A stretch of DNA of 64,000 bases from Vespa crabro (GCF_910589235.1 NC_060957.1:7270162-7334161), one strand, 5' to 3'. Positions 23,317-35,026 are shown, numbered from the stretch's first letter. Numbers and translations: made by a program. Notes: generated by a model from the letters alone, not told the origin.

Positions 23317-23626
23317 GGGTGTCCCATTTGAATGATTTCCCAAACTATAGCCCATTTCAAATAAAACTTATCCTATTTCGTGGAGGACGTCTTATTATGA
23401 CAATCACAATAACACTTTGGTCTTTCGAGATAGTTCAAGATAGAGTAAAAGAATGAAGGTCACCTTGTAATCTTAGAAACACATCCACCTAGAGAAGATT
23501 TGTGATCGCCATAAGATATCCCTCTCTTCCACTTCCTCGAAACAGAGTAAGTTTAGTTTGAAATATTTTTTGAAACGAGCTGTAGCTTGGAAAATAATTG
23601 CGCGCGAAACTTCAAATGGGACACCC
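23317..23626. mobile_element. MITE-like element with long imperfect terminal inverted repeats
   Basis: The left end reads GGGTGTCCCATTTGAA (23317-23332) and the right end is its exact reverse complement (23611-23626). The inverted symmetry continues inward imperfectly for about 100 bases per arm: TTTCCCAAACTATAGCCC on the left pairs with a diverged TTTTCCAAGCTACAGCTC read from the right, followed by matching CATTTCAAA, AAACTTA and ATCACAA blocks. No transposase frame is present, so this is a non-autonomous, foldback-type element of about 310 bp. It sits in TA-rich flanks (TATATA on the left, TATTTATATA on the right), which fits TA-targeting, but the exact target duplication cannot be fixed. 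The centre holds AAGGTCACCTT, itself palindromic. Elements with GGGTGTCCCA-type ends are, to my knowledge, common in ant, bee and wasp genomes. No second copy was seen in the window. Confidence 0.8.
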
Positions 23627-24649
23627 CGTATTTATATACGTATATATAATATATATATATATATACATACACACGTGTAGTTGTTTCTCGCGGTGCCGGC
23701 GGAAAACACGATTTACGAATGCGGCCGAAACGCACAGCAACCCCACTCTTTCTACGGCTTGCTTCGTCGCTTATTAAAATTGTTTTCGTCCAAGCACCGC
23801 TTCAACGACATTCTTTTTATGGAGTCACGTGGGTGGCTGAAGCAAAGGGACCGACCACCGATGGAGAAAGATACCTTTATATCTTGTCGTTGTGGACCAA
23901 TTTTTCTCCTTCCTTTTTCTCTCATTGCTCTTTTTTCATTTGTCGTTTCTTCTTTCTTTCTTTCTTTTCTTCTTTTTTCTTTTCTTTTTTTCTTTTTTTT
24001 TTCTTTCCATTTAATACTCGCGCACACAAACCACGTTCCTTCCACTCGAGTCTCGGTACAGAGTAGTTTGCATTTTTTCATTTCGTATTCCACGTCGTAA
24101 TTAATTTCATTACGAGCTTCCCTCACATTCCAGAATGTCTCCTTTCTTACACATTAATAGAGAAAGAGAGAAAGGAAGAGAGGAGTCCGGAAAGGAGATA
24201 ATATCTCGGACGATTCCGTTTCCACTTTTCTTCCATTCATAACGATTTTCAGTTTCATTCGTTTGCCACCTGCATAACTTTAGAAATGGAGTTATCTTTA
24301 AGATGACTCTTGTAAACTCGAAGAATCCGAGAAAGAAAGAAAAGTTAAAAATGAAAGGTGTAGGGAGGTATTCGATTATGACAGTATAGAATTCGGTGTA
24401 TATATAAATAAAGATATTAAGACTCTTCTGTACGATACTTCGTTAAGAGCATTGCTCTCATTGTAGCGAGTCATGAACGAAGTGAACGTAATTAAAGTGA
24501 GTGCACGTTTGAAACTAAAGCGACAGAACTAGAGTTCGATGAAGAGGAAAGGTAGCCATGATGGAAGGGTAGGTAGAGGAGGAAACGGAGAAGGAGAAGA
24601 AGAAGAAGGAGGAGGATGGATGGCTGGTAGCTCATGGAGGGACTGACAT
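23627..24649. other. TA and T-rich DNA right of the MITE
   Basis: A TA run at 23641-23672, T-rich tract at 23945-24005 and purine block at 24585-24620. No gene seen. Confidence 0.6.
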
Positions 24650-24790
24650 AATACTAAATTGATTCTCAAGCTTGGCTGTTCTGAGGTCGCGCCAGGTCAA
24701 AAGCCTTTTGTAAATCTTATTATCGTATGTCTGCTACTGGACTCGAAGCAGTGACAGAGCAACGGCGAATCGTGCAATTAATCCATTACT
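24650..24790. promoter_or_regulatory. Conserved-looking block with DR4 nuclear-receptor-type sites
   Basis: Complex, non-repetitive sequence contains AGGTCG (24684-24689), a 4-base spacer and AGGTCA (24694-24699). This is a direct repeat of receptor half-sites spaced by four (DR4). Further on are TTAATCC and CAATTA homeodomain-type cores (24777-24800). Nuclear receptors bind such repeats; occupancy here is inference. Confidence 0.3.
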
Positions 24791-25688
24791 TCAATTACCT
24801 TCCCCTTATTATCTACCTAAAGTATATACGAAGACGTACATATATTTTACGTGTTATGCGCCTGTCCTTCTTTTCATTTAAATAGAGATGTGTACTATCA
24901 CGTTATCGGCTTGTACCACGCTCGAACGGATATATCGAAAACGATAGCTCGAACATGGCGCGGATTTTAAGCCGCCAAGAGATCGAGACGCTTTCCCGGA
25001 TTGCTATATTATATCGCGTATACGAGGCACGATTCTCTCGTTTCTCGATAAGAATCTCGAAAAAGCCAGGATTATATTTCATCGTCGATATACGTGGAAA
25101 TCATAATCCCCATCATGCTTTTCTTATTCTTGATTCACTTATCGTATTTCATTTGGGAGAGAAAAAGTGAGGAGGAAGGAAAAGTAAAGAAAACAAATTC
25201 GAGATACACAATCAATGATGTCTTTTTTTTTCTCGACGGTTAATCAAAAAGAATATCACGAAGTATAAGAAAATTCATTTATAAAGGAATCCCTAGACAC
25301 GTTGATTTCACGATACTATTCAAGTAATGTAACCAAGAATTTCAAGAAACGATCTTCGAAAGAAGTTAGAGAAGATAGTTATAAGAGAATCTCGACGATA
25401 TTAGAAGTAACGTTTTAATGAGAACGATAGAGGTAAAAGGCGAAACGTAAGGAATTGAGTACACCGTCTGGCTTTTCTCGTTAATTTCATACCGGCTTGA
25501 GAATTAAAGCTTTGATGAGCTTCACGATGCATTCTCTATTTATTTTAAACCGTAGTAACGAGTAGGAGGAGGAAGAGGATAAGGAGGAGGAGGACGAAGA
25601 GGAGAAGGACGAGTCACGGTTGCTCTGGCTACCGTGACGTTAAATTCGTACGAAGGCGGATCTCGTGTTTTTACTCGACTCTACCCTC

Positions 25689-25690
<2 letters not shown>

Positions 25691-25734
<44 letters not shown>

Positions 25735-25750
25735 TTCTCCCTTTTTCTCT
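25691..25750. repeat. CT array
   Basis: About 20 pure CT units, then a looser tract. Confidence 0.96.
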
Positions 25751-26164
25751 GACCAGTGCCGCGAAATTCAAAATCCATGTTCGCAGCAATATATCGTGTC
25801 GACCGCACGACTTTCCCCTCTTTCGAGTTCGTTCCAACCCGTTAAACCGAACGATACTATACTCATTCTCTTTCACTCTACTACCTGACGAGAAAGACAG
25901 AGAGGGATGAGGCAAACCAAGAGCAAAAGATATCGTAGCCCGGTAGAGGAAAAATGGAGACGGAGGCGAAATATAAGCTGAAAGGGTAGGGTATGGCATA
26001 CCGAAAAGGTGTTTCCTCGTGGTATCGAAGTCGAACCCAGAGAATGGAGTGGCGTAGATTTATTTCGATTTATCTTGAATTTAGGTACGAAGAAAATGAA
26101 GAATTTATCGGTATCGGAGAAGACAGAGATGGAGGAGGTCTGTAGGAGAAAAGACATACATACG

Positions 26165-26292
26165 AGAAGGAGAAAAAGAAGGAGGAGGAAGATGGAAAGA
26201 GGAAGAAAAAGGAGGAAGGAGAAGGATGGAAAGAGAGAGAGAGATAGAGAGAGAAAGAGAGAGAGAGAGAGGGAAGGAAGAAGGGAGGGAGG
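26165..26292. repeat. Purine tract, AG/GGA/GGGA
   Basis: A long, nearly all-purine run ending in GGGAGGGAGGGA. Confidence 0.93.
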
Positions 26293-26474
26293 GATCGCTG
26301 CTTTCGTTTTCGCGTGGGTGGTGCGAGGATCGAGTGAGCCGGAACCTCTGGCTCTTTCGTACGACGGCAAATCTCTTTCTCCTATCTGCTTACCGAGAGA
26401 GAATGAGAGCGTCTCGTCTCTTTTCTCTCTCTTTCTTTGCTCTTTTAAAGGAGCACAGAGCGCATTTACGTAGC

Positions 26475-26497
26475 TACTTATCTCGTTAGAGGCACGT
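26475..26497 (+). repeat. 23-bp repeat pair, copy 1
   Basis: This matches 27739-27761 at 21 of 23 positions: TACTTATCTC, G or A, TTAGA, G or A, GCACGT. The word AAGGAGC lies upstream of both copies. It is either a diverged short duplication or a shared binding module. Confidence 0.6.
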
Positions 26498-26629
26498 CTC
26501 CACCCTCCTACGCCATCCGAGCTGCGCACTCGCGATCCCCGTTGCTCTGCTCGTAATCTGCTATGGCCGACTCGAAAGTCACAGTCCTCCTTTTTGGTTG
26601 AGAAAGAAAATCTCTTTCTTTCTCTCTCT

Positions 26630-26637
26630 TCCTCCCT

Positions 26638-26709
<72 letters not shown>
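26630..26709. repeat. CCCT then CT array
   Basis: Three CCCT units, then about 33 uninterrupted CT, one of the longest CT runs in the window. Confidence 0.97.
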
Positions 26710-26712
<3 letters not shown>

Positions 26713-27738
26713 GGCATACGTTCGAGAAACCTAAGTGGTGCGATCGCGGAGAACGCTCGTGAAACAGGATAAGAGACTGCCAGGAACCACCGTACTGTGT
26801 CCTGAACTCAATGAAATGTGTACCCTGCTCCGATTCTCTCAAGAAACACTTTGTTGTTTAACGTTACTACGTCGGACATTCGAGCACTCGACTTTCCTCG
26901 GAAATGTTACATTCTCCTTGATTTATCCTTCCCCATCGTCAAGGATTATCTAGCTATGGAATCGAAAGGACGTACGAAGAAACCAACGTGCTCCGTCCTT
27001 CTCATTGCTCCACCTTTCTTTTCTCTCTTCAATTTCTAACTTACCTTCCACCAAGTTTCTTCTTTTTCTTTCAATCTTCGTACTACAGATTACACGTCGC
27101 TAGGAAACGTCTCTCGTAACGAGCTCGATCAATACATTCTTCCAAGAAATGGATCTCTAGATCGTATAGCTTCGTGCCTTGTATAACGAAGATACTGAAT
27201 AGAAAGTACTACACGAATTGTAAGAAGAAACTAAGTGATTAATTACACTACGATATAATGAATAACTTATATGTATTCTACTTTTAACTTGTGTATATAC
27301 AGGATAAAGACTTTCTCGGAGTCTCTTTTGCAAGAGATTAATGAAAAGAAGATTGCATATCGAAATTACGTACTTTCCAATTAGCTCGGATAATCTGCGT
27401 TCGATCGAACAATGAACGTTTTTCTCACGGATAAACGCTTATCTGGAAGTAACAGCTTCGTTGCATCTACAAAAGTATTTCGCGTAATTATCGATAAGAA
27501 TGGTAGACTAGTTGTCTCAATTAAGTTTCTAATTTCTCTCTCTTTTTCTGTCTCTCTCTCTTTCTCTCCCCCTCCCCCCTCTCTCTCTCATTTCAAACTT
27601 GAAAATCACATAAATCCTAAGTATGATGTTGCGCCTGAAGCGAAGACTGCAAATTCCTCGTTCGCGCGTCGTACCTTCTTTTATCATTTGCAGGCACAGA
27701 AGGAGCGTAACATTCGCGTACGCAGAATTCCGCGAGCG

Positions 27739-27761
27739 TACTTATCTCATTAGAAGCACGT
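27739..27761 (+). repeat. 23-bp repeat pair, copy 2
   Basis: This is the partner of 26475-26497, with two mismatches, both G to A. An EcoRI-like GAATTC lies nearby on each side. Confidence 0.6.
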
Positions 27762-29300
27762 TGGAATTCCGGTACATCATATAACGTCGCGAATCTCAGC
27801 TTAACTCTACTCCTTTCTCTTTCTCTATCCTTCTCTTCCTCTTACTCAGAATTTCACTCGTGAAACTTAGGAAGAGGATCCAAGAATCCTAAAGCGCACG
27901 AAGCTGGATAGTCACAAAGCGTATACGGAAGGGCCCTGCATTCTGCGCTAAATGTAACGACGAAGTTGAAACGACGATCGAGAGTCATTAAAGTACACTT
28001 ACTCCGTGTTAACGTGCGCACCTTCTCTGTGGGAGTTACGCGCTTACGAGTTACGTCTTGCACCTTTCGCGTTCAATTTTCCGTTTCGTTTCCCTATTAA
28101 CGCCTGACAAACTTTCCTAAAACGTCAGCGTACAAGATTTAATTTGATTTCGTTGCCAATCTCTCGTTTCTCATCGGCGATCTTTTGACTCAGGAGTTCC
28201 ATTTCTGCTCGTAACCATGGTCAATAATAACGTTCTTTCTTCTTCGTTTTCTTCTTCTTATACTTTTTCTTTCTTTTTTTTTTTATCTCTTCGATTCGTT
28301 CGTAGAACATTAACGGGACTTTTACGTCTAACCACTTCGATGGATACGTCTTAAGGAAAGTACCGTTTGCAAGAGCTTTCAAGGCTCATTTTTATGAGTT
28401 TGAAAATAAAAATAAAAAAGACAGATACAGAGCATAAAAAGAAAAACAACGAAAAAAAAAGTCGCAAGAAACATCGTCCGATCTGTTTACTTGAACTATT
28501 CTCGTAGAAAGACTACGAACAAAGGTATAACGTGAAGCGATTGCATTTAGTACCTGTTTATCGCGTTCACAGAGTCGAGAGACTCTCCTAAGCCTTCTCG
28601 TGCAAGATCTACCGCCACGATCTACTCGTAATCTCGCTACAAATGTTCTCCGTACTTCGTGTCCCGAAGAAATTCTATCGCAATGCGCATAATGTCGCTA
28701 GAGAGAAAGAGAAAGAGAGATAGAGACTAAAGAGATAAAGTATCTCGAATCGACTACAGTCTACTACCACCAAGTTAACGCATAATGAAGCGATCGATCG
28801 ACGTGGTTATTCGTTTCCTGAACTCCACCCTTCCATTCTCTATACCATTCCAGAATTAAAATCGACTCTTTCCCGACGTAGGTAATAGTAGTAGCGATAG
28901 CAGTAGTGATAGTAGTAATAGTAGTAAATTTAGTTGGCGACATATTCATATTTTTTTCTCTATTTCCATTCTTTTTTTTTTTTTTCTTTTTCTTTTATAT
29001 CCATTAATCGCCATAGAATGTTACTAGCAGGTTATTCACGAGAAACTTTAAGTAATCAAACGCTCTCTCGATCTATTTTTGTATTTTTCTTTACCACTTT
29101 TGAGAATTTTATTTGTTTATAAAATATCATCTTATTTGTCGAGAGAATGCGAACTTTTGCTTTTTTTTTCTTTTTTTTTTAAATGTTAGAAGCAGCGGCC
29201 ATGGTGTCCGACGTACACACAACGATCGGATAAATAGGCCGTAATGGCACAGATAATGCGTATGAAGCGGCACTCCGTGCCATACATTCCGTACGTGCTC
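27762..29300. other. Unique non-coding DNA
   Basis: Few repeats: T runs at 28268 and 28972, and a GTAGTA cluster at 28884-28927. Nothing gene-like. Confidence 0.6.
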
Positions 29301-29520
29301 TTTCTCTTTCTTTCTCTATCTTTCTCTATCTCTCTCTCTCTCTTTCTCAAAGAGAAGAGATAGGTGAGCCACGTATACACCCACGCGACGCTCGAGGCAT
29401 ACCGGGTGTGACCGTAAAACGAGTCTCTGCCGATTCCCGTCGAGGCAAAGTGGCGTCAAGTGGAAATCGATAAACATTTGCTGCTGTGTTACTGTGTATA
29501 TTTGCCTATACTTTTTCCCT

Positions 29521-29535
29521 TCTCACTCTCTCTCT

Positions 29536-29599
<64 letters not shown>
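29521..29599. repeat. CT array
   Basis: About 36 CT units with early CTTT breaks. Confidence 0.97.
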
Positions 29600-29600
<1 letters not shown>

Positions 29601-29850
29601 ATGCTCGAGCGATACACTCGTCTCATTGTGTGTACTTCCTTCCATACCTTCTCTCCTCCACTCCTCTCTTCTTATTTTTCACGCATGTTTATCGTCCATT
29701 AATTTCAAGATAAGCGTGTTCGCGAATTCCAGATCTCCTTTGCTTTTTAAAATCGCATCGATATACGAGTTTATTACCAGTCTATCGAGCGTTTTAATGG
29801 TCACCAAGAGGCAACTCCAAGAGCGAGGAAAAAAGGGACATGGCCGAGAA

Positions 29851-29940
29851 CAAGAAGGAAAAGAGGAGAAAAAGAGAGAGAGAGAGAGAGAGAGAGAAAT
29901 AAAGAGAGAAAGAGAAAAAGAGAGAGAAAGAAAAAGAGGA
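29851..29940. repeat. AG/GAAA purine array
   Basis: AG and GAAAAAG units over 90 bases. Confidence 0.93.
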
Positions 29941-30159
29941 AGAATGGGAAAAAGAAGTGGCAGCCGGTCGACGGTTACGCGATATTTGGAGGAAGGCTAA
30001 TAGGATCGCGCTAATTAAATTCCACGTCGCGTAATTAACTGACCGACTGTTTAAAACTGTCGGAACGACGTTACATATAATCAATTAACTTAGAACTTAC
30101 GAACGAACCATGTGTTTGAAGCTATCGAGCGAATCGTATTACGAGGGATGAAAGGAGGA

Positions 30160-30218
<59 letters not shown>

Positions 30219-30237
30219 AAGGGAGAAAAAGAAAGAG
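30160..30237. repeat. AG array
   Basis: About 25 AG units, then GAAAAGG. Confidence 0.96.
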
Positions 30238-30713
30238 AATTTAAATATCCACTTTTCATTATTTTATATTAAACCTATTACATATACATATATATGTATA
30301 ATATAATATCAGAGAACATTCACATATATCGGGTACCTTTCCTAATACAAAAACAAGAAAACGACGAAGATATCTCGATGAGAAAGACACCTCACTTGGT
30401 CGAAAGGGAAAAGGGTAGGAGAGTCCCGACGGGAGAGCAAAGAGTCACCGAGCTCTACTCTCGGGCAGGTGTGTGTTGCACGAGCGAGAGAGTGCCGTGG
30501 CAAGTACGAAGAGACAAGGAACGGCAACACGTAGGTAACCTTCGACCCTTCCACGGACTCCCTGCTATTTTCCCCTCTTCGTTCCTCTTCTTGCATCCGC
30601 GCGTGGTACACGGCTGCTCCATCCCTCTCGTTTCATCTTTCTCTTTCTATCTTCGTCCGTTGTAACAGCCGTCCCTCTCCATGCCATTCGTCTTCGTAGC
30701 GAGTCACCACCAT

Positions 30714-30715
<2 letters not shown>

Positions 30716-30755
<40 letters not shown>

Positions 30756-30780
30756 ATCTCTATCTCTTTTCTCTTTCCTT
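30716..30780. repeat. CT array, left arm of inverted pair
   Basis: About 15 CT units plus CTAT. It pairs in inverted orientation with the AG array at 30841-30890 across 60 bases. Confidence 0.95.
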
Positions 30781-30782
30781 AC

Positions 30783-30837
30783 CTGCATGCCATCGCGTAG
30801 CTCTTCCTTCCTTCGCACAGCATCCTCGATTGCCTTG
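30783..30837 (-). other. Possible micro-exon (minus strand)
   Basis: On the minus strand a long CT tract ends in TTTCTCTAAG. It is followed by 55 bases (or 51 if CAAG|GCA is the acceptor) and then by CAG|GTAAGG, a strong donor. The 51-base version is exactly 17 codons and reads AIEDAVRRKEELRDGMQ, a charged, helix-prone peptide. The strand conflicts with the plus-strand ratchet-point candidates, and the acceptor tract is a microsatellite. I regard it as a weak candidate. Confidence 0.2.
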
Positions 30838-30840
30838 CTT

Positions 30841-30890
<50 letters not shown>
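30841..30890. repeat. AG array, right arm of inverted pair
   Basis: About 22 AG units with two breaks. On the minus strand this is the pyrimidine tract before the possible micro-exon. Confidence 0.95.
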
Positions 30891-30892
<2 letters not shown>

Positions 30893-31955
30893 GGTCCGTG
30901 ATCATCGTAAAAGGCTTGGCGATGACGCAGAAATTACGAGCCGAGTATAACGACTTCGTCGTCCTACTCTTCATCTTTTCTTTTATTTTTCATCTTTATC
31001 CTCATCATTATCATCTTCATCTTTGACCTCGACTCTATTTTCTCGAACTCGATGAAAGCTTTCTCTCGACGCAACGAAATGCGTCTTGATCTATTAGATA
31101 CTATCTTCTTTCATTATTATCAATACGATACCTTCTTTCTTCCCTTTTTTTCTTCTTTTTCTTTTCCTTTTTCTTTTTTTGCTCTTTCTTTCTTTTCGAT
31201 GAAACATCAGGAAGATTATATCGCAATGATCATTTCTAGTGTTCCTCATTTAATAGAATTCGATATTATTTCACTCTTTGCTCAATTCGAATGTGTATAT
31301 TGGTACACACACATACATATAGTACTTCTAACTTACTCTTCTTTTGGTACTTCTATTCCATGGATACTTTAGACAATACGTAACATCACGATATTGACTT
31401 TACAACGAGAAATAAAGCTAAGAAATAGATTTCTTTATTGCCATCCTTTCGTAATTTCGAGTTATTCACCCACCATGGAAGAATATCGTGCCAATATATC
31501 CTTACATTTTTCTTCTATGTTCAACTTTCACTTGTGTTACGTATTGGAAGAATTATTTCCTTCCTTTCTTTCTTTCTTCCTTTCTTTTTCTTTTTTTTTT
31601 ATTCTTTTTGCAAAGCCTGCAAAGTTCACAACACAAAATGCACAAGGTACGAATAATATTCCGTATACGTTAGGCGTGTGCTCGAAAAAGAATGCATATT
31701 TTTCAATTCTCTTTGAAGCTTTCCACGAGTCAAAGTTAAGAACACGTAACGTACGTATAGGCGCATACCAATACACACGTAGTCATAGGGAGACACGTGG
31801 AAATACAAACGAGAGGGTCAAGACTCTTCTCGTCGAGTTCTCTTCCAGTAGAAGCCTACGTTCAGGCAACCGAACGTAAAGTACTGTTAATGCAACCTCA
31901 CGATCGCTAGATCGCGATGAGCTACAGGAAGAGTGGATTCAACGGGAGGATCCTG

Positions 31956-31974
31956 CTTCTTCTTCCTCCTCTTC

Positions 31975-32010
<36 letters not shown>
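31956..32010. repeat. CTT array
   Basis: CTT/CCT units, ending in nine or so CTT. It creates the leucine-rich start of the frame at 31917-32207. Confidence 0.95.
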
Positions 32011-33318
32011 GTCTCAGTGTGGCTGCATCGTCACGAGATCTCTCTTTCTCTGTCTCTCTTACTTGTCAGGCGAAGCACTTTTCGAGCCGAGTAGCGAGTT
32101 CCGCCGATTGTTCGACGATCGACCGTCTACCTTTCCTACTTCTCGTCCTCTTCTTCTTAGCTGGACACTCGAATGGACTGATCGATGTTTCTAGAAACAT
32201 AGTTTGAACGGACACCAAGAAAGGATTTCCAAAGGCATGCATGTTTCGTCTTTTTTTTTCTACGAACTTCTATATCTTACTCCGTCTCTGTTACTTTTTC
32301 TCCTTTTCTCTCTTTCTTTCTTTGTCATTTGTTAGTTGTTTTTTTCTTTACGAGATAATCAGATTATAAGGGAGAGGTCTTTGAGAATGGGAAAAAGTAG
32401 TTCGCGCCGGGAAATAAATCCGTAATCTCAAACGAGCGTGCAACGACTCGTGCCGTATTAAAGTCCACGATCCTTTGCAGCTTCCTGGGCAGGGAAAGCT
32501 CGTGATACTCTGTGTCTTTCTTCTAGTATCTGCTATAGAAAGGTTACTATAACGTCGTCCACCTCGCCGTAAAACAACACGACGACTCCTACGATCTTTC
32601 CGACGACTTGTGTTGTTTGTTTTATGTTGTTATTTTATACCAAAGAGAAGATAAATGAACTCGAAAGATTTATATAACGAGCGAAACGAAATTACGGCGA
32701 ATGGGTTTCCACTTCGGTGACGTTCTTACTTCTACTATTGTGGGTTCGCTTTTCAATTAATGGGAAAATCTCGAAATACGCGAATCGCCTAAAACGTACC
32801 AGTGATATCTACGCGAATGTAGACCGATAAGAGGGATAGAAAGAGGAAGAGAAGGAGAGAAAGGAAGAGTAGGATAGTAAGGAAGAGTAGGATGGTCGAA
32901 CCTTAACTTCGCTCTGTGGCTTCGGTAGGAGCATCCAATCTCACGAAGAAGGAAGAGAGAGGAAGAGAGAGAGATAGAGAGAGAAATAGACAGAGGAACG
33001 AAGAGGAATCGAGAACGATCCTTTGGTCTTTGGCTCGAGTTGCCTGGTCCCTCTCGCTACGAATTACCGCTAATCTCTTGCACCCTACGTTTCCCATCTC
33101 CATCTTTCTCTCGACCTTCCCTATTCCTCCTTCTTTCTCTCTCACTTCCTCTTTCCAGCTCTCGAATCTTCCTCGCTCGTACCTGTCTCAGTATATCCTC
33201 GAGCACACCCTTCCTCTTACATCTCTCGTCTCTAGTCCTCTACGCTCGTTCTCTCACCCTCAACGTGCTTTCGAGTGGCGTCTAAGCGCACTACTACGGT
33301 CGGACTCTAAGAGGTTCC
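32011..33318. other. Unique DNA then purine tract
   Basis: Includes an imperfect palindrome AGCTTCCTGGGCAGGGAAAG near 32476 and a purine-rich stretch at 32825-32990. No gene seen. Confidence 0.55.
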
Positions 33319-33319
33319 A

Positions 33320-33353
<34 letters not shown>

Positions 33354-33440
33354 AATCTCTTTCTTTCTCTCTCTCTCTCTCTCAATCTCTTTCTCTTCGT
33401 TTCTCTTTCTCTCTTTTCTTTTTCTCTTTTTCTTTCTTTT
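33319..33440. repeat. CT/CTTT array
   Basis: Two CT blocks split by CAATCTCTTT, the second ending T-rich. Confidence 0.95.
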
Positions 33441-33574
33441 GCTCGGGCTTCCGAGGCAGAGGCTGGATGACGTTTAGCCTTGAGCACTCACCACTTTAAA
33501 ATTCTTCCTAATCTCAGTAACCGACCTCGTGTTCCACGTAAGCTTCCTCTTTACTCCCTTTACCTCGATTCTGT

Positions 33575-33575
33575 C

Positions 33576-33622
<47 letters not shown>

Positions 33623-33647
33623 ACTTTCTCTTCTCTCTTCTCTTCTC
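33575..33647. repeat. CT array
   Basis: CT units with one TTT break. Confidence 0.95.
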
Positions 33648-33798
33648 CCACATCTCTTTCAAGAGCAAAGAAGACGACCTCTACCTAACCGTGTGCGGCG
33701 TTAATGACGACGATAAAAAGATTAACGGAGAATTGCTCGTAGTGGATTTCGGCCTACGGTGAACATTCCATGAAGAAAAGAGTAAGAGAGGGAGAAAG

Positions 33799-33820
33799 AT
33801 ATATATATATATATATATAT
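33799..33820. repeat. TA array
   Basis: 11 TA units inside a purine tract. Confidence 0.95.
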
Positions 33821-34381
33821 GAAGAGAGAGGGTGGAATTAGTAGAAAGCACTAGAAAAGGGGAGAGCGAGAGAGAAAGAGAAGGAAAGAGAAATGGTGTC
33901 TGCATTCGACCGAACTGAGAGAACGATCCTCAGTGGATTTGGTGCGTTATGTGAAAGCTCGACTGCACTTAGCTCGCCTCGTCTGCGTTCGAAAGCACGC
34001 TTATCTCTGACGAGAAGAACGTCAGCGATTACTTATAGCAGAGTCTAAAGAATTCTTTCGTGCCTCTCGAAAACATAGTCCTCTTGACTATTTTATATTA
34101 TATCTTTTCAGTGAAGTGTCTTTAATGGATTGACCAAATTATGTTTTATAAAAAAAACATTTCTCCCTAGACTTTTTAAATTTTGTTTATATTTCTTTTA
34201 TTGTTAATAATTCGAACGAATTTATTAGAATAAGTTGTGTATGTTAGTTCGAAATATCAATGTAAAAGCAAAAATAAAATAAAGTAAAGTAAATAAAAAT
34301 AAATATACAAAATAATAATAATAATTTGTTAACTGCAACGTTGGATAAATTATATTTTTCAAAGGTAAACGACGATTAGAT

Positions 34382-34690
34382 GATACCGGCTCTTTTCATT
34401 ATTATATGCAGGCTCAGGTTCGGCTATTTATCGCTGGATGGAGCGATAAAGCGTGCATCTCTCGCGTCGGAAAATAATCGATCGTGCGTTAATTGCAACG
34501 ACGGGGTGCACCGATGGTGATGGTGTTGGTTATATCAGTGCTAGTATATAGCATTGGTGGTAGTAGCGATGGTGTGTAGTCAATGTAGGCGGTCCACGTC
34601 GAAGCGAATAACGCGACGAGCAGCGGGGCACGAATTATATGTAAATAACAAATGACCCGGCATTTCGGCGGCCGAATGATAAACTGGTCC
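34382..34690. promoter_or_regulatory. Conserved-looking block with palindromic GATA/TTTATCGC site
   Basis: TTTATCGC (34427-34434) and GCGATAAA (34443-34450) form an 8-bp inverted repeat around 8 bases. Further CCATGGTG-like and TATTTATC words follow, and the block ends at the AACG array. The inverted GATA cores could bind GATA or Abd-B/Cdx-type factors. Confidence 0.25.
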
Positions 34691-34699
34691 AACCTGAAC

Positions 34700-34826
34700 C
34701 AACGAACGAACGAACGAACGAACGAACGAACGAACGAACGAACGAACGAACGAACGAACGAACGAACGAATGAATGAATGAACGAATGAACGAACAGACG
34801 AATGAACGAATGAACGAACGAACGAC
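34700..34826. repeat. AACG tetranucleotide array
   Basis: About 127 bases of AACG units, pure for the first 70, then mixed with AATG and one AACAGACG. Because four is not a multiple of three, all frames stay open and read FVRS-type peptides on the minus strand. Confidence 0.98.
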
Positions 34827-34844
34827 GCAGAGTCGAACACAAGC

Positions 34845-34873
34845 AAGTGAGCTAGCTGGACTAGCTAGCTAGC
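34845..34873. repeat. CTAG-rich palindromic cluster
   Basis: GAGCTAGCTGGACTAGCTAG then CTAGC, made of repeated GCTAGC palindromes. Confidence 0.8.
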
Positions 34874-34988
34874 GATCTGCCGTTGGCTGGCAAACTCGAC
34901 GAGCGTTTTCCAATTAATGGATTTCCGGCTTTATCCGTGCTACCGAGAATAGTACCGAATCGGTACATTCTCGTTCCTGTCTCTGTTC

Positions 34989-35026
34989 TCGTTGTTGTTG
35001 TTGTTGTTGTTGTTGTTGCTGTTGCT
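34989..35026. repeat. GTT array
   Basis: About 10 GTT units with GCT at the end. Confidence 0.95.

Noticed and set aside
24955..25170. 71-codon frame with a genuine ATG
   Set aside because: No family resemblance, no splice or promoter context, and length well within chance.
26508..26842. Minus frames rich in RERERE
   Set aside because: Translation of the CT array at 26643-26709.
27035..27055. Minus-strand donor GAAG|GTAAGT
   Set aside because: The sequence before it is purine-rich, so no acceptor or exon can be placed.
31917..32207. 96-codon frame with signal-peptide-like leucine run
   Set aside because: The hydrophobic run is the CTT array, and the rest has no recognisable domain.
34489..34846. 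Minus frames with FVRSFVRS repeats
   Set aside because: Direct product of the AACG array, which is open in every frame.
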